Shown one piece after another: positions 25,049 through 33,465 of a DNA stretch of 64,000 nucleotides. The notes beneath the pieces are model-generated. The model was not told the origin of the DNA. It ran no database searches and saw only the letters and a list, made by a program, of their open reading frames with translations. Source of the DNA: Lacunisphaera sp. (GTDB lineage: Bacteria; Verrucomicrobiota; Verrucomicrobiia; Opitutales; Opitutaceae); contig JAQSCO010000057.1 of the NCBI GenBank assembly GCA_029945445.1, positions 108,985 to 172,984 of the forward strand. The letters run 5' to 3'. Made by a program: the position numbers and the translations under genes. Positions within the stretch are counted from its first letter, which is position 1. Every line of letters begins with the position of its first letter.

Positions 25049-26068
25049 TCAGCCGGCGGCGAAGAGCCACTGGGCGAAGCTGAAGTAGGCGGGAATGCCG
25101 AGCACGACATTGAACGGGAAGGTGATGGCCAGCGCCGCGGTGAGATAGAGCGCCGGGTTGGCCTCCGGCAGCGCCACCCGCACCGCCGCCGGCGCGGCGA
25201 TGTAGGACGCGCTGGCGGCGAGCGCGCCCAGCACCGTCGCCCCGCCGACGCCGAGCCCGGCCCACTGCCCCAAGCCGACGCCGAGCAAGCCGTGGAGGAA
25301 GGGCATGATGATCGCGAACCCGCACAGGAACGGCCCGGCGGACTTCAGGTCGCGCAGCCGGCGGCCGGTGACGAGACCGATCTCGAGGAGGAAGACGGTA
25401 AGCACGCCGCGAAAAGGCGCGTCGAAGAGCGGCGCCACCTGGTCGTAGCCCTTCTTGCCCGAGAGCAGGCCGATGGCCATGCCGCCCAGCAGCAGGACGA
25501 GGCCCTTGCCTGTCAGCAACTCGTGCAGCACGCCGGGGCGCAGCCCGGGCCAGGCGGCCGGCACGATCCCGGTCGCGCCCAGCGGGCGGAGCGCCGCGGG
25601 GCTCTTCGCCAACCCGGCCAGATAGAGCGCGACGATGATCGCCGGGACCTCCATGATCGCAAGCAGCGCCGGCAGGAACGCCTCATGCGCCACGCTGCGC
25701 GCATCAAGAAAGGCCAGGCCGGCGCCGAAAGTCACGACCGAGACGGATCCATAGTGGGCGGCCAACGCTGCCGCATCGACGGGAGACAGGCGTCCCACCC
25801 GCCGCAGAATCGCATAGGTCCACACCGGGATCGTCAGGCACAGGCCCAAGGCAGCCGCGAGCGGCCGCGCGAAATCGGCCAACACCACCCCCTCGAGCTT
25901 GGCGCCGCCCTTCAGCCCGATGGCGAAAAGCAGGTAGATCGTCAGGGCCGCCTGGAGTTGCTCCGGGATCTTCAGGTCGCTGCGCACCAGCGTGGCGACG
26001 ATGCCCAGCAGGAAGGCCAGCACCATCGGGGAGAGCAGGCTGAAGAGGAGGGAATTCAGGAGATCCAT
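25049..26068 (-). CDS. SbtA-like sodium-dependent bicarbonate permease
   Basis: This 339-residue inner-membrane protein with ~10 helices matches the DUF897/SbtA family; the best marker is LRSDLKIPEQLQAALTIYLLFAIGLKGG-type sequence in the first third (seen here as VRSDLKIPEQLQAALTIYLL, then FAIGLKGG). A second repeat half starts near GVLTVFLLEIGLVTGRRL. SbtA imports HCO3- with Na+ in cyanobacteria, but many heterotroph homologues have unknown substrates. The start at 26068 (MDLLNSLLFSLLSP) is preferred to an ATG 14 codons upstream. A winged-helix regulator diverges from it. Confidence 0.85.
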   Translation of the reverse strand: MDLLNSLLFSLLSPMVLAFLLGIVATLVRSDLKIPEQLQAALTIYLLFAIGLKGGAKLEGVVLADFARPLAAALGLCLTIPVWTYAILRRVGRLSPVDAAALAAHYGSVSVVTFGAGLAFLDARSVAHEAFLPALLAIMEVPAIIVALYLAGLAKSPAALRPLGATGIVPAAWPGLRPGVLHELLTGKGLVLLLGGMAIGLLSGKKGYDQVAPLFDAPFRGVLTVFLLEIGLVTGRRLRDLKSAGPFLCGFAIIMPFLHGLLGVGLGQWAGLGVGGATVLGALAASASYIAAPAAVRVALPEANPALYLTAALAITFPFNVVLGIPAYFSFAQWLFAAG

Positions 26069-26157
26069 GGGCGGATGAGACTGAAGTATATTACATGAAG
26101 TCAAATTCATTATTTAGTTTTCTTGAAGGCCGCGCGCCACCCCGGCATCCTCCCCGC

Positions 26158-26454
26158 ATGGCTGCTCCCACCCCGCCGGCCCCCGGCTGGACCTTCCTGA
26201 CCAACCACACCCATGTGCTGGTGTGCCTCGCGCAGCACGAGGCCATCACCCTGCGCGAGGTGGCCCGGCACGTTGGCATCACCGAGCGCGCCGTCCATGC
26301 GATCGTCACGGCCCTGGAGAAGGAGGGGGTGTTGACCCGCACCCGCGAAGGCCAGCGCAACCGCTACCGGCTGAACCGCGGCTACCGCCTGCGTCACCCG
26401 CTTGAATCGCACCGCAAGATCGGTGACTTGCTCGATCTGGTCGAAAAGCCCTGA
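26158..26454 (+). CDS. Winged-helix transcriptional regulator (MarR-like)
   Basis: A 98-residue DNA-binding protein whose core reads HVLVCLAQHEAITLREVARHVGITERAVHAIVTALEKEGVLTRTREGQ..., i.e. a helix-turn-helix followed by a wing (RNRYRLN). There is no added sensor domain. The start at 26158 is chosen; a frame extension to 26095 looks unlike protein and overlaps the promoter region of the permease. Its divergent position next to the SbtA-like permease suggests it controls that gene. Confidence 0.8.
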   Translation: MAAPTPPAPGWTFLTNHTHVLVCLAQHEAITLREVARHVGITERAVHAIVTALEKEGVLTRTREGQRNRYRLNRGYRLRHPLESHRKIGDLLDLVEKP

Positions 26455-26591
26455 CCACTTCGCGGCCCGGCCGGCGGTTGCCTGGATTGTTTTACACGCC
26501 GTTCATGCTTTTGTCTCTCAATCGGGCCTTTCTTGTCCTAAGCTTTTCCCTCGCGGTGCGTATTATCCCCACAATCCCTTCCATCAATACC

Positions 26592-28271
26592 ATGAAATCA
26601 TTCCGCGTTCTCCCGACCGTCCTCTGGCTTCTGTCCTCCGTCCTCTGGCTCCGTGCGGCGCCGGTCAGCTCCACGATCTCCGCCGTGACGGTCTACACCG
26701 ACCGCGCGGTCGTCACGCGCACGGCCAGCGTCGAGCTGGCGGGCGGCATCACCGAGCTGGTCTTTGCCAACCTGCCCCAGGCGCTCAACGAACACTCGCT
26801 CCAGGTCAGCGGGCGCGGCACGGCACAGGCGCTCATCCTCGATGTCAGCGCGAAGCAGACCTACGTGGACTTCACGCCCAATCCCCGCGTGAAGGAAATT
26901 GAAGACCTGCTCAAGGGCTACGGCAAGCAGGTGCGCGGCCTCGACGACCGGACCGCCCTCCTGCAGACGCAGCGCGGCACGCTCGACCGCATGGAGGCCG
27001 CGCTCACCGCGCAACCGGCCAAAGATGTGCCCCGCCCCGCCGTCACCGACCTGGCCAGCGCCATGAGTTTCCTCGTCGAGCAGCGCGCCAAGATCACCGC
27101 CGACCTCGCGGGCCTCGACGAAGCGCGCGAGGAGCTGCAGAACAAGATCGCCACGGCGCAGGCCCAGCTCAACGAGCTGCGCGGCGCCGGCCGCGCCGGC
27201 AAGGCCTACAAGTCCGTCACCGTGCGCGTGTCCGCCCCGCAGGCGGGTTCGCTCGAGGTCGCCCTCGCCTACACCGTCCCCGGCGCCAGCTGGTCGCCCA
27301 GTTACGACGCCCGCGTGCTGAGCACCGAGCGCGCCGTGGCCCTCGGCTACTTTGGCGTCGTCCGCCAGAGCACCGGCGAGGACTGGAAGGACGTCATGCT
27401 CACCCTCTCGACCGCCCGCCCCGGCCTCGGCGGCGCCGCACCGCAGCTTGGCGTATGGAACCTGGATGTGTTCAATCCGATCGCGCTGCGGCAAATGGCG
27501 GAGCGCGATCGTCGGGACGAAATGGCGATGCGCAAATCGGTTGCCCCCGCCGCGATGGCCGCCGGCAGCGTGAACATGCAGCAGTTCACCAATGACGCCC
27601 CCGCGGAACTGAAGGACGCCGAGATGGCCTCCGCCACCATGGAAGCCGGCGCGACGAGCGCGTCATTCAAGCTCACTATCGCCTCCTCCGTCCCGAGCGA
27701 CAACTCGCCGCAGAAGGTGCCGATCACCTCGGCCAAGTTCGCAGCCAACCCGGAATACCTCACCGTGCCGAAGCGCCTCGCGACCGCCTACCTGACCGCG
27801 AAGGTCTATAACAACTCCGAGTTCCCGCTGCTCGCCGGCACGATGAACGTGTTCCTTGACGGCACCTTTGTCGCCACCAGCGGGCTCCGCACCGTGATGG
27901 CGGGCGAGAAGTTCGACCTCGCGCTCGGCGCCGACGAGGGCATCAGCGTGAAATACAAGCGCGTGAACCGTTTCGCCGAGGACACCGGCTTGACCAACTC
28001 CGGCAAGCGCCTCACCTACGAATATCTGCTCACGGTCCAGAACAACAAGAAGACCGCCGAGCGTGTGATCGTCGTCGACCAGGTGCCGCTCTCCCGCAAC
28101 GAGAAGATCGTGGTGAAGCTCCTCTCGCCCGACGCGAAGGACGTGAAGCCCACCGACGAGGGCTCGCTCAAGTGGTCGCTCGACCTCAAGCCCGGCGAGA
28201 AACGCGAACTCACCGTGAAGTTCGCCATCGAATACGACAAGGACACCAACGTGTCCGGTCTGGAACCCTGA
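26592..28271 (+). CDS. DUF4139 domain protein (mucoidy inhibitor MuiA family)
   Basis: An exported 559-residue protein. A signal peptide (VLPTVLWLLSSVLWLRAA) precedes a DUF4140-type N-terminal domain (STISAVTVYTDRAVVTRTASVEL), a coiled-coil middle rich in Glu/Arg (residues ~100-200) and a DUF4139 beta domain containing ALAYTVPGASWSPSYDARV. The end has TVQNNKKTAERVIVVDQVPLS and LDLKPGEKRELTVKF. The role is unknown; the family name comes from one mucoidy phenotype. The CbiX-like gene follows after eight bases. Confidence 0.9.
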   Translation: MKSFRVLPTVLWLLSSVLWLRAAPVSSTISAVTVYTDRAVVTRTASVELAGGITELVFANLPQALNEHSLQVSGRGTAQALILDVSAKQTYVDFTPNPRVKEIEDLLKGYGKQVRGLDDRTALLQTQRGTLDRMEAALTAQPAKDVPRPAVTDLASAMSFLVEQRAKITADLAGLDEAREELQNKIATAQAQLNELRGAGRAGKAYKSVTVRVSAPQAGSLEVALAYTVPGASWSPSYDARVLSTERAVALGYFGVVRQSTGEDWKDVMLTLSTARPGLGGAAPQLGVWNLDVFNPIALRQMAERDRRDEMAMRKSVAPAAMAAGSVNMQQFTNDAPAELKDAEMASATMEAGATSASFKLTIASSVPSDNSPQKVPITSAKFAANPEYLTVPKRLATAYLTAKVYNNSEFPLLAGTMNVFLDGTFVATSGLRTVMAGEKFDLALGADEGISVKYKRVNRFAEDTGLTNSGKRLTYEYLLTVQNNKKTAERVIVVDQVPLSRNEKIVVKLLSPDAKDVKPTDEGSLKWSLDLKPGEKRELTVKFAIEYDKDTNVSGLEP

Positions 28272-28278
28272 ACCCATT

Positions 28279-29100
28279 ATGCCCGCCGGACCGCTGACCC
28301 TCCTCGTTGACAACGGTTCGCTCGAACCCGCCGCCACGCTCGCCCTGCGCAAGCTGGCGGCGCGGCTTTGCGGGCGCCTCGGGCAGAAGGTCGAGCCGGT
28401 CTCGCTGCTGCATTCCTCGAGCATCGATCCGAAGCTCCTCGCCGGCTCGCCCGCGAAACTGCTGCTCCCTGTGATGGAGCGTCGGCTCGCGGCCAATCGC
28501 GGCGAGTTCACGATCATCCCGCTCTTTTTCGGCCCGAGCAATGCGGTGACGGAATACCTGCCGGAGAACGTCACCCGGCTGCGGGAAAAACATCCCAAGC
28601 TAAAGATCTCGGTGGCCGCACCGCTTTTCGCCAGCGGCGACGAGCGCCTGGCGCAGATCCTCGAGGACCAGGTGGTGGCCCAGCTCGGCCCGGTCCCGTC
28701 GCGCGTCGCTTTGGTCGACCACGGCAGCCCGGTCGCCGCCGTCACGGCCGTGCGCAACGAACTCGCGGCGCAACTGGCGGTGCGGCTCGGTTCGCGCGTG
28801 ATCGCGGTGGCACCGTGCAGCATGGAGCGCCGGCCGGAGCCGGCCTACGACTTCAACGAGCCGCTGCTCGCAGGTTTGCTGGACACGGCGCCGTGGACCG
28901 AGGGCCGGGTGATCGTCGCGCTGCAGTTCCTTTCACCGGGCCGGCATGCCGGGAAAGACGGCGACGTGGCGAAAATTTGCCGCGACGCGGAAGCGAAGCA
29001 CCCGAAGCTGAAGACCCAGCCGACTGCGCTGGTCGGCGTTCACCCACTGCTGATTGAGATTCTGGCGGACCGCTGGCGCTCGGCGAGCCCGCTGGCTTGA
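28279..29100 (+). CDS. CbiX/SirB-like sirohydrochlorin chelatase
   Basis: A 273-residue protein made of two chelatase-like halves. The C-terminal half keeps both family histidines: LVDHGSP (His148) and FLSPGRHAGKDGD (His223). The N-terminal half has LVDNGSL at the equivalent place (Asn12) and FFGPSNAVTEYLP with no His, so only one half looks catalytic. CbiX/SirB enzymes insert cobalt or iron into sirohydrochlorin. With cobA and the sirohaem enzyme CysI next door, ferrochelation to make sirohaem is the likely role. Confidence 0.85.
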   Translation: MPAGPLTLLVDNGSLEPAATLALRKLAARLCGRLGQKVEPVSLLHSSSIDPKLLAGSPAKLLLPVMERRLAANRGEFTIIPLFFGPSNAVTEYLPENVTRLREKHPKLKISVAAPLFASGDERLAQILEDQVVAQLGPVPSRVALVDHGSPVAAVTAVRNELAAQLAVRLGSRVIAVAPCSMERRPEPAYDFNEPLLAGLLDTAPWTEGRVIVALQFLSPGRHAGKDGDVAKICRDAEAKHPKLKTQPTALVGVHPLLIEILADRWRSASPLA

Positions 29101-29258
29101 ACAATGTGCGCCGGCGCGCTGCCGGCCGGTTGCACGAAGGCGGTGGCCGGCAGCTCCGGCTCGAACTCGGAGCCGGCGGCGAGATCGCTCGCGAGCACAT
29201 CGGCCCAGCGGCGCCGGAGGAAGGCGGTGATTTTCTGGAAAAGATCAGGCAAGGACAT
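29040..29258 (-). CDS. Possible small protein overlapping chelatase and cobA
   Basis: The frame from 29258 gives 72 residues starting MSLPDLFQKITAFLRRRWADVLASDLAAG and containing FEPELPATAFVQPAG. The first 55 residues look protein-like; the rest runs antisense into the chelatase gene for ~60 bases. It starts 14 bases inside the cobA 3' end, as in coupled genes. It may be a real short gene, or chance. Confidence 0.3.
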   Translation of the reverse strand: MSLPDLFQKITAFLRRRWADVLASDLAAGSEFEPELPATAFVQPAGSAPAHIVQASGLAERQRSARISISSG

Positions 29259-30051
29259 GGGCGGAGGAGTTGGCCCGGGCCTGCGACGACAGGTCCGGGA
29301 TGGTGGCGGCGAACGAGGCGAGGCGCACGACCTCGCCCACGATGATGAGCGCGGGTTGGCCGATGAGGCCGACGGAAAGTTTCTCGGCGTCGCGCAGCGA
29401 GCCCGTGAGGATTTTCTGCGTCGGCAGCGAGACCTCGCTGATGACAGCAATCGGCATGTCCTCGGTCATGCCGTGACCGGTCAGGTTGCGGGCGATCTCT
29501 GGCAGGCGGCGCACGCCCATATAGAAGCAGAGGGTCGCGCGGAGCTGCGCGAGCGCGGCCCAGTCGAGGACGTTGGTGTTCGCCGCGCACTGGTGGCCGG
29601 TAACAAAGACGACGGCCGAGGAATGATCGCGGTGCGTCAGCGGCAAACCGGCGGCGGCGCTGGATGCGGTCGCGGCGGTCACGCCCGGCACGATCTCGTA
29701 GGGAATGCCCGCCTCGCGCAGCGCCTGCAACTCCTCGCCGGCGCGGCCGAAGATGAGCGGATCGCCGCCCTTGAGGCGCACGACCTTCTTGCCGGCGCAG
29801 GCCAGCGCAACGAGCAGGGCGTTGATCTGGCTTTGGGCCGCGCTGTGCTGGCCGGCGCGCTTGCCGACGAAGTGTTGTTCGCAGTTCGCCAGGCAGTGGT
29901 TCAGTAACTCCCGGTTGACCAAGTCGTCACACACCACGGCGTCCGCCAGCTGTAAAAGCCTGAGCCCCCGCACCGTGATAAGGTCGGACGCGCCCGGCCC
30001 GGCCCCTACGAGCCAGACAAAACCAGCGCTGGACTCTGTGGAGTCTAACAT
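29245..30051 (-). CDS. cobA: Uroporphyrinogen-III C-methyltransferase
   Basis: A 268-residue SUMT that adds two methyl groups from SAM to uroporphyrinogen III, giving precorrin-2 for sirohaem or B12. The family motifs are VWLVGAGPGASDLITVRG at the N terminus, VRLKGGDPLIFGRAGEE and EIVPGVTAATA. No fused precorrin-2 dehydrogenase (CysG) domain is present, so that step must be provided elsewhere. I use the ATG at 30051; a TTG five codons upstream lies inside a palindrome likely to be regulatory. It is divergent from cysI. Confidence 0.93.
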   Translation of the reverse strand: MLDSTESSAGFVWLVGAGPGASDLITVRGLRLLQLADAVVCDDLVNRELLNHCLANCEQHFVGKRAGQHSAAQSQINALLVALACAGKKVVRLKGGDPLIFGRAGEELQALREAGIPYEIVPGVTAATASSAAAGLPLTHRDHSSAVVFVTGHQCAANTNVLDWAALAQLRATLCFYMGVRRLPEIARNLTGHGMTEDMPIAVISEVSLPTQKILTGSLRDAEKLSVGLIGQPALIIVGEVVRLASFAATIPDLSSQARANSSAHVLA

Positions 30052-30054
30052 AAG

Positions 30055-30077
30055 TTGTTTAGTCAATATGACAACAA
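30055..30077. promoter_or_regulatory. Candidate operator between cobA and cysI
   Basis: A 23-base near-perfect palindrome: TTGTT-TA-GTCA, centre ATA, TGAC-A-ACAA. It lies just upstream of the cobA ATG and 46 bases before the cysI ATG, well placed to control both divergent genes. The Rrf2 regulator encoded at the end of the sulfur operon is the obvious candidate protein. AT-rich composition stands out from the surrounding GC-rich DNA. Confidence 0.55.
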
Positions 30078-30122
30078 TTAGACTTTACCCCGTTTAAGGA
30101 GGAAGCAAGCCTTCTCTTCTTT

Positions 30123-31862
30123 ATGTCAGTCCAGCCATCCGCACCGCCCAGCAAGAACGAGGTCCTCAAGCAGAATGACCCCACCCTAGGGGGCACATTG
30201 GGGGAGACCATGGCTGATTCGACGCTGGCCTGTTTCTCGTCCGACGACGAGCAGTTCCTAAAATTCCACGGTATCTACCAGCAGGACGACCGCGACCGGC
30301 GAAAGACCGGCAAGCAATACATCATGATGATCCGCGCCCGCATCCCGGGCGGCCTCATCCCGCCGGACCAATACCTGGCGTTCGACGATCTCTCGGAGCG
30401 CTACGGCAACCAGACGCTGCGCATCACCTCGCGCCAGTCCTTCCAGTGGCACGGCGTGGTGAAGGACAAGCTCGGCCCGCTGATGAAGGGCCTCAACGAC
30501 GCGCTGTGCACCACGATCGCCGCCTGCGGTGATGTCGCGCGTAACGTCATGGCTCCGTCCACGCCGGCCATGAGCGCGCTCGCCGAGCGCGTGCTCGAGG
30601 ACGCCCGCCGCGTGGACGCCGCGGTGAAGCCGCAGACCGCCGCCTATCATTCCATCTGGATCGACGGCGAGCCGCTGAAGCTTTCGCCGGAAGGAAAGCA
30701 GGCGTTCGAGGACCCGCTCTACGGCAAGACCTACCTGCCCCGGAAATTCAAGATCGCCTTCGCCCTCCCGCCGCTGAACGACACCGACGTCTTCACGAAC
30801 TGCCTCGGCTTCGTGGCGATTCCGGACCCCGCCGAGCCGAGCCGCGTGCTGGGCTACAACGTGCTGGTCGGCGGCGGCCTCGGTATGAGCCACGGCAACA
30901 AGGAAACCTTCCCGCGCACCGCCGACGTGCTGGGTTTCATCGCGCCGGAGGAAATCGTCGCCGTCACCAAGGCCGTGCTCACCGCTTACCGCGACTCCGG
31001 CGACCGCACGAACCGCAAACACGCGCGCCTCAAGTATGTCATCGAGGAGCTTGGCGTGGACTGGTTCCGCGCCGAGGTCGAACAGCGCGCGGGCTTCAAG
31101 CTCGCACCGGCGCGCCCGATGGACTTCACGCACCAGGGCGACCGCTTCGGCTGGCACCAGCAGAGTGACGGCCGCTGGTTCCTCGGCCTCTACGTCGAGA
31201 CCGGCCGCATCAAGGACGTGCCGCAACGCCAGCTGAAGACCGCACTCCGCCGCGTCGTCGCCAAGTTCCGCCCCGAGGTGCGCCTGACTCCTTCGCAAAA
31301 CCTCCTGCTCGCCGGCCTCACCGCCGCGCAGAAGGCCGGCCTCACCGCGCTGCTCGCCGAGCACGGCATCCCGGTGGAAAACCAGGCTGGCGCCATCCGC
31401 CGCGCCTCGATGGCGTGCCCGTCGATGCCCACCTGCGGCCTCGGCCTCGCCGAGAGCGAGCGGGCGCTGCCCGGCATCCTGGACAGCCTTGAGACAGTGC
31501 TCGCCGAGCTCGGGCTCAGCGACGAGGAGATCATCATCCGCATGACCGGCTGCCCGAACGGCTGCGCGCGGCCTTACATGGCCGAGATCGGCTTCGTCGG
31601 GAAGGCGCCGGGCAAATACAACCTCTACCTCGGCGGCAACGCCGGCACCACGCGCCTCAACCGCGAATACCGCGCGAGCGTGAAGACCGAGGACCTCAGC
31701 AAGGAACTTCGCCCCCTGCTGACCCGGTGGAAAAACGAGCGCCGGTCTGGCGAGCGTTTCGGTGACTTTTGTTCGCGGACTGTGTTGCCCGAACAAATAC
31801 CGGTGGGCGCGGCTGGGGATGCCGCGCCCACCACACTCTCCCCCGCGGCCCCTCTGTCATGA
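30123..31862 (+). CDS. cysI: Assimilatory sulfite reductase, haemoprotein subunit
   Basis: The 579-residue protein reduces sulfite to sulfide using a 4Fe-4S cluster coupled to sirohaem. Cluster Cys are C432, C438, C477 and C481 (CPSMPTCGL and GCPNGCARP). The sirohaem/sulfite Arg-Lys regions are visible (RITSRQSFQWHGV, GMSHGNKETFPR). No flavoprotein partner (CysJ) is encoded here, so the electron donor is unknown (ferredoxin is possible). The last ~33 residues are encoded by an inverted-repeat element and look like an added tail. An AAGGAGG lies 20 bases before the ATG, unusually far for a ribosome-binding site. The stop overlaps the cysH start. Confidence 0.95.
   Translation: MSVQPSAPPSKNEVLKQNDPTLGGTLGETMADSTLACFSSDDEQFLKFHGIYQQDDRDRRKTGKQYIMMIRARIPGGLIPPDQYLAFDDLSERYGNQTLRITSRQSFQWHGVVKDKLGPLMKGLNDALCTTIAACGDVARNVMAPSTPAMSALAERVLEDARRVDAAVKPQTAAYHSIWIDGEPLKLSPEGKQAFEDPLYGKTYLPRKFKIAFALPPLNDTDVFTNCLGFVAIPDPAEPSRVLGYNVLVGGGLGMSHGNKETFPRTADVLGFIAPEEIVAVTKAVLTAYRDSGDRTNRKHARLKYVIEELGVDWFRAEVEQRAGFKLAPARPMDFTHQGDRFGWHQQSDGRWFLGLYVETGRIKDVPQRQLKTALRRVVAKFRPEVRLTPSQNLLLAGLTAAQKAGLTALLAEHGIPVENQAGAIRRASMACPSMPTCGLGLAESERALPGILDSLETVLAELGLSDEEIIIRMTGCPNGCARPYMAEIGFVGKAPGKYNLYLGGNAGTTRLNREYRASVKTEDLSKELRPLLTRWKNERRSGERFGDFCSRTVLPEQIPVGAAGDAAPTTLSPAAPLS
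31768..31832. repeat. Double-hairpin element inside the cysI 3' end
   Basis: TTTGTTCG/CGAACAAA (31768-31797) is followed by a perfect 12-bp hairpin GGTGGGCGCGGC/GCCGCGCCCACC (31802-31832, 7-base loop). Both lie inside the cysI reading frame, just before cysH. Confidence 0.65.
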
Positions 31863-32521
31863 TGAACTCCACCGCCCTCCCCCGCTGGAACGCCGAACTG
31901 CGCACCAAGTCGCCGCGGGAGATCGTCCGCTGGGCCGTCGCCCAGGCCGGCGGCCGCGCCGTGGTCTCGACCAACTTTCGCCCCTACGAGGCCGCCATCC
32001 TGCACCTCGCCGTGTCGGTTCAGCCCGACATCCCGGTGCTCTGGGTCGACCACGGCTACAACCGCCCCGCCACCTACCGGCACGCCGAGGAACTCCGCGC
32101 GCGCCTCGGACTCAACCTCAAGCCCTTCCTGCCGCGCCTCACGCCCGCCCACCGCGACGCCCTCCACGGCCCCGTCCTCCCAACGACCGAGGACGAGGCC
32201 GGCCTGAAGAAATTCAGCGTGCTGATGAAGCTCGAGCCTTTCCAGCGCGGCATGCGCGAGCTCGCGCCGACCGTGTGGATCACCGCGTTGCGCCAAGTGC
32301 AGAACCCGAACCGCGCGGGGCTTGATATCGTGTCGCTCGACGAGAACTTCGGCGCGCTCAAGGTCAGTCCGCTCTTTTATGCCACCGACGCCGACCTCGA
32401 GGCCTACCTCGCGGCGCACCGCTTGCCTAACGAGTGGGATTACTTCGATCCGGCCAAGGCCGACGAGAAGCGCGAATGCGGCCTCCACGCCGCGTGGGGC
32501 AAGCAGGCGGTCAGCGCCTGA
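31859..32521 (+). CDS. cysH: Phosphoadenylyl-sulfate (PAPS) reductase
   Basis: A 220-residue thioredoxin-dependent reductase in sulfate assimilation. The P-loop-like region is AVVSTNFRPYEAAIL and the catalytic C-terminal motif is KRECGLH. The paired Cys (CC...CxxC) that bind 4Fe-4S in APS reductases are absent, so the PAPS-specific type is inferred. That requires an APS kinase (CysC), which is not in this window and is not fused to CysN. The start ATG overlaps the cysI stop (ATGA); a second ATG follows directly. Confidence 0.9.
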   Translation: MMNSTALPRWNAELRTKSPREIVRWAVAQAGGRAVVSTNFRPYEAAILHLAVSVQPDIPVLWVDHGYNRPATYRHAEELRARLGLNLKPFLPRLTPAHRDALHGPVLPTTEDEAGLKKFSVLMKLEPFQRGMRELAPTVWITALRQVQNPNRAGLDIVSLDENFGALKVSPLFYATDADLEAYLAAHRLPNEWDYFDPAKADEKRECGLHAAWGKQAVSA

Positions 32522-32562
32522 GTCCTCCGGCCGCGCACCAGGCGACGGCTCCACCATCGACC

Positions 32563-33465
32563 ATGCCTTCCTACCATCTCGACCACCTGCAGCACCTCGA
32601 AACCGAGGCGATCCACATCATGCGCGAGGTCGCCGGCGAATTTGAGCGGCCCGCGCTGCTCTTTTCCGGCGGCAAGGATTCGATCTGCCTCCTGCGCCTC
32701 GCGGAAAAGGCCTTCCGCCCGTCCGACCTGCCGACGCCGCTGCTCAACGTCGACACCGGCCACCATTTCCCCGAGCTGAACGAGTTCCGCGACCGCCGCG
32801 CCAAGCAGCTCGGCGCGAAGCTCATCGTCCGCACCGTCGAGGACGCGATCGCGAAGGGTATCGCCCAGCCCGCGCCGGGCGAGATCAGCCGCAACCAGCT
32901 GCAGATCCCCGTCCTGCTCGCGGCCATCGAGGAGTTTCGTTTCGACTGCTGCATCGGCGGCGCGCGGCGCGACGAGGAGAAGGCCCGCGCGAAGGAGCGC
33001 TTCTTCAGCTTCCGCGACAGCTTCGGCCAGTGGGACCCGAAGAACCAGCGCCCCGAGATCTGGAACCTCTATAACGGCCGCCTGAATCCCGGCGAGAACA
33101 TGCGCGTCTTTCCGCTCAGCAACTGGACGGAGATGGACGTGTGGGAATACATCAAGCGCGAAAAGCTCGAGGTGCCGTCGATCTATTTCAGCCACCGCCG
33201 CTCGGCCGTGCGCCGCGCCGGCCAGTGGCTGCCGGTCAATGATCTCATCCCGCCGCGTCCGAACGAGGAGGTGCGCGAGCTCACCGTCCGCGTCCGCACC
33301 ATCGGCGACATCATCAGCACCGGCCTCGTCGAGTCGCCGGCCGAGGATGTCGATGACATCATCGCCGAGATTGCCGCCGCCCGCGTGACCGAGCGCGGCT
33401 CGCGCGCCGACGACAAGGCCTCCGAGGCCGCCATGGAGGACCGCAAGAAGGCGGGTTATTTCTAA
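32563..33465 (+). CDS. cysD: Sulfate adenylyltransferase subunit 2
   Basis: The 300-residue ATP-sulfurylase catalytic subunit makes APS from ATP and sulfate. The PP-loop is LLFSGGKDSICLLRL; other family segments are VDTGHHFPELNEFRD, CIGGARRDEEKARAKER and VFPLSNWTEMDVWEYI. The start is the ATG at 32563 (MPSYHLDHLQHLETEAIHIMRE), matching the family N terminus. The cysN ATG follows the stop codon without a gap. Confidence 0.96.
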   Translation: MPSYHLDHLQHLETEAIHIMREVAGEFERPALLFSGGKDSICLLRLAEKAFRPSDLPTPLLNVDTGHHFPELNEFRDRRAKQLGAKLIVRTVEDAIAKGIAQPAPGEISRNQLQIPVLLAAIEEFRFDCCIGGARRDEEKARAKERFFSFRDSFGQWDPKNQRPEIWNLYNGRLNPGENMRVFPLSNWTEMDVWEYIKREKLEVPSIYFSHRRSAVRRAGQWLPVNDLIPPRPNEEVRELTVRVRTIGDIISTGLVESPAEDVDDIIAEIAAARVTERGSRADDKASEAAMEDRKKAGYF

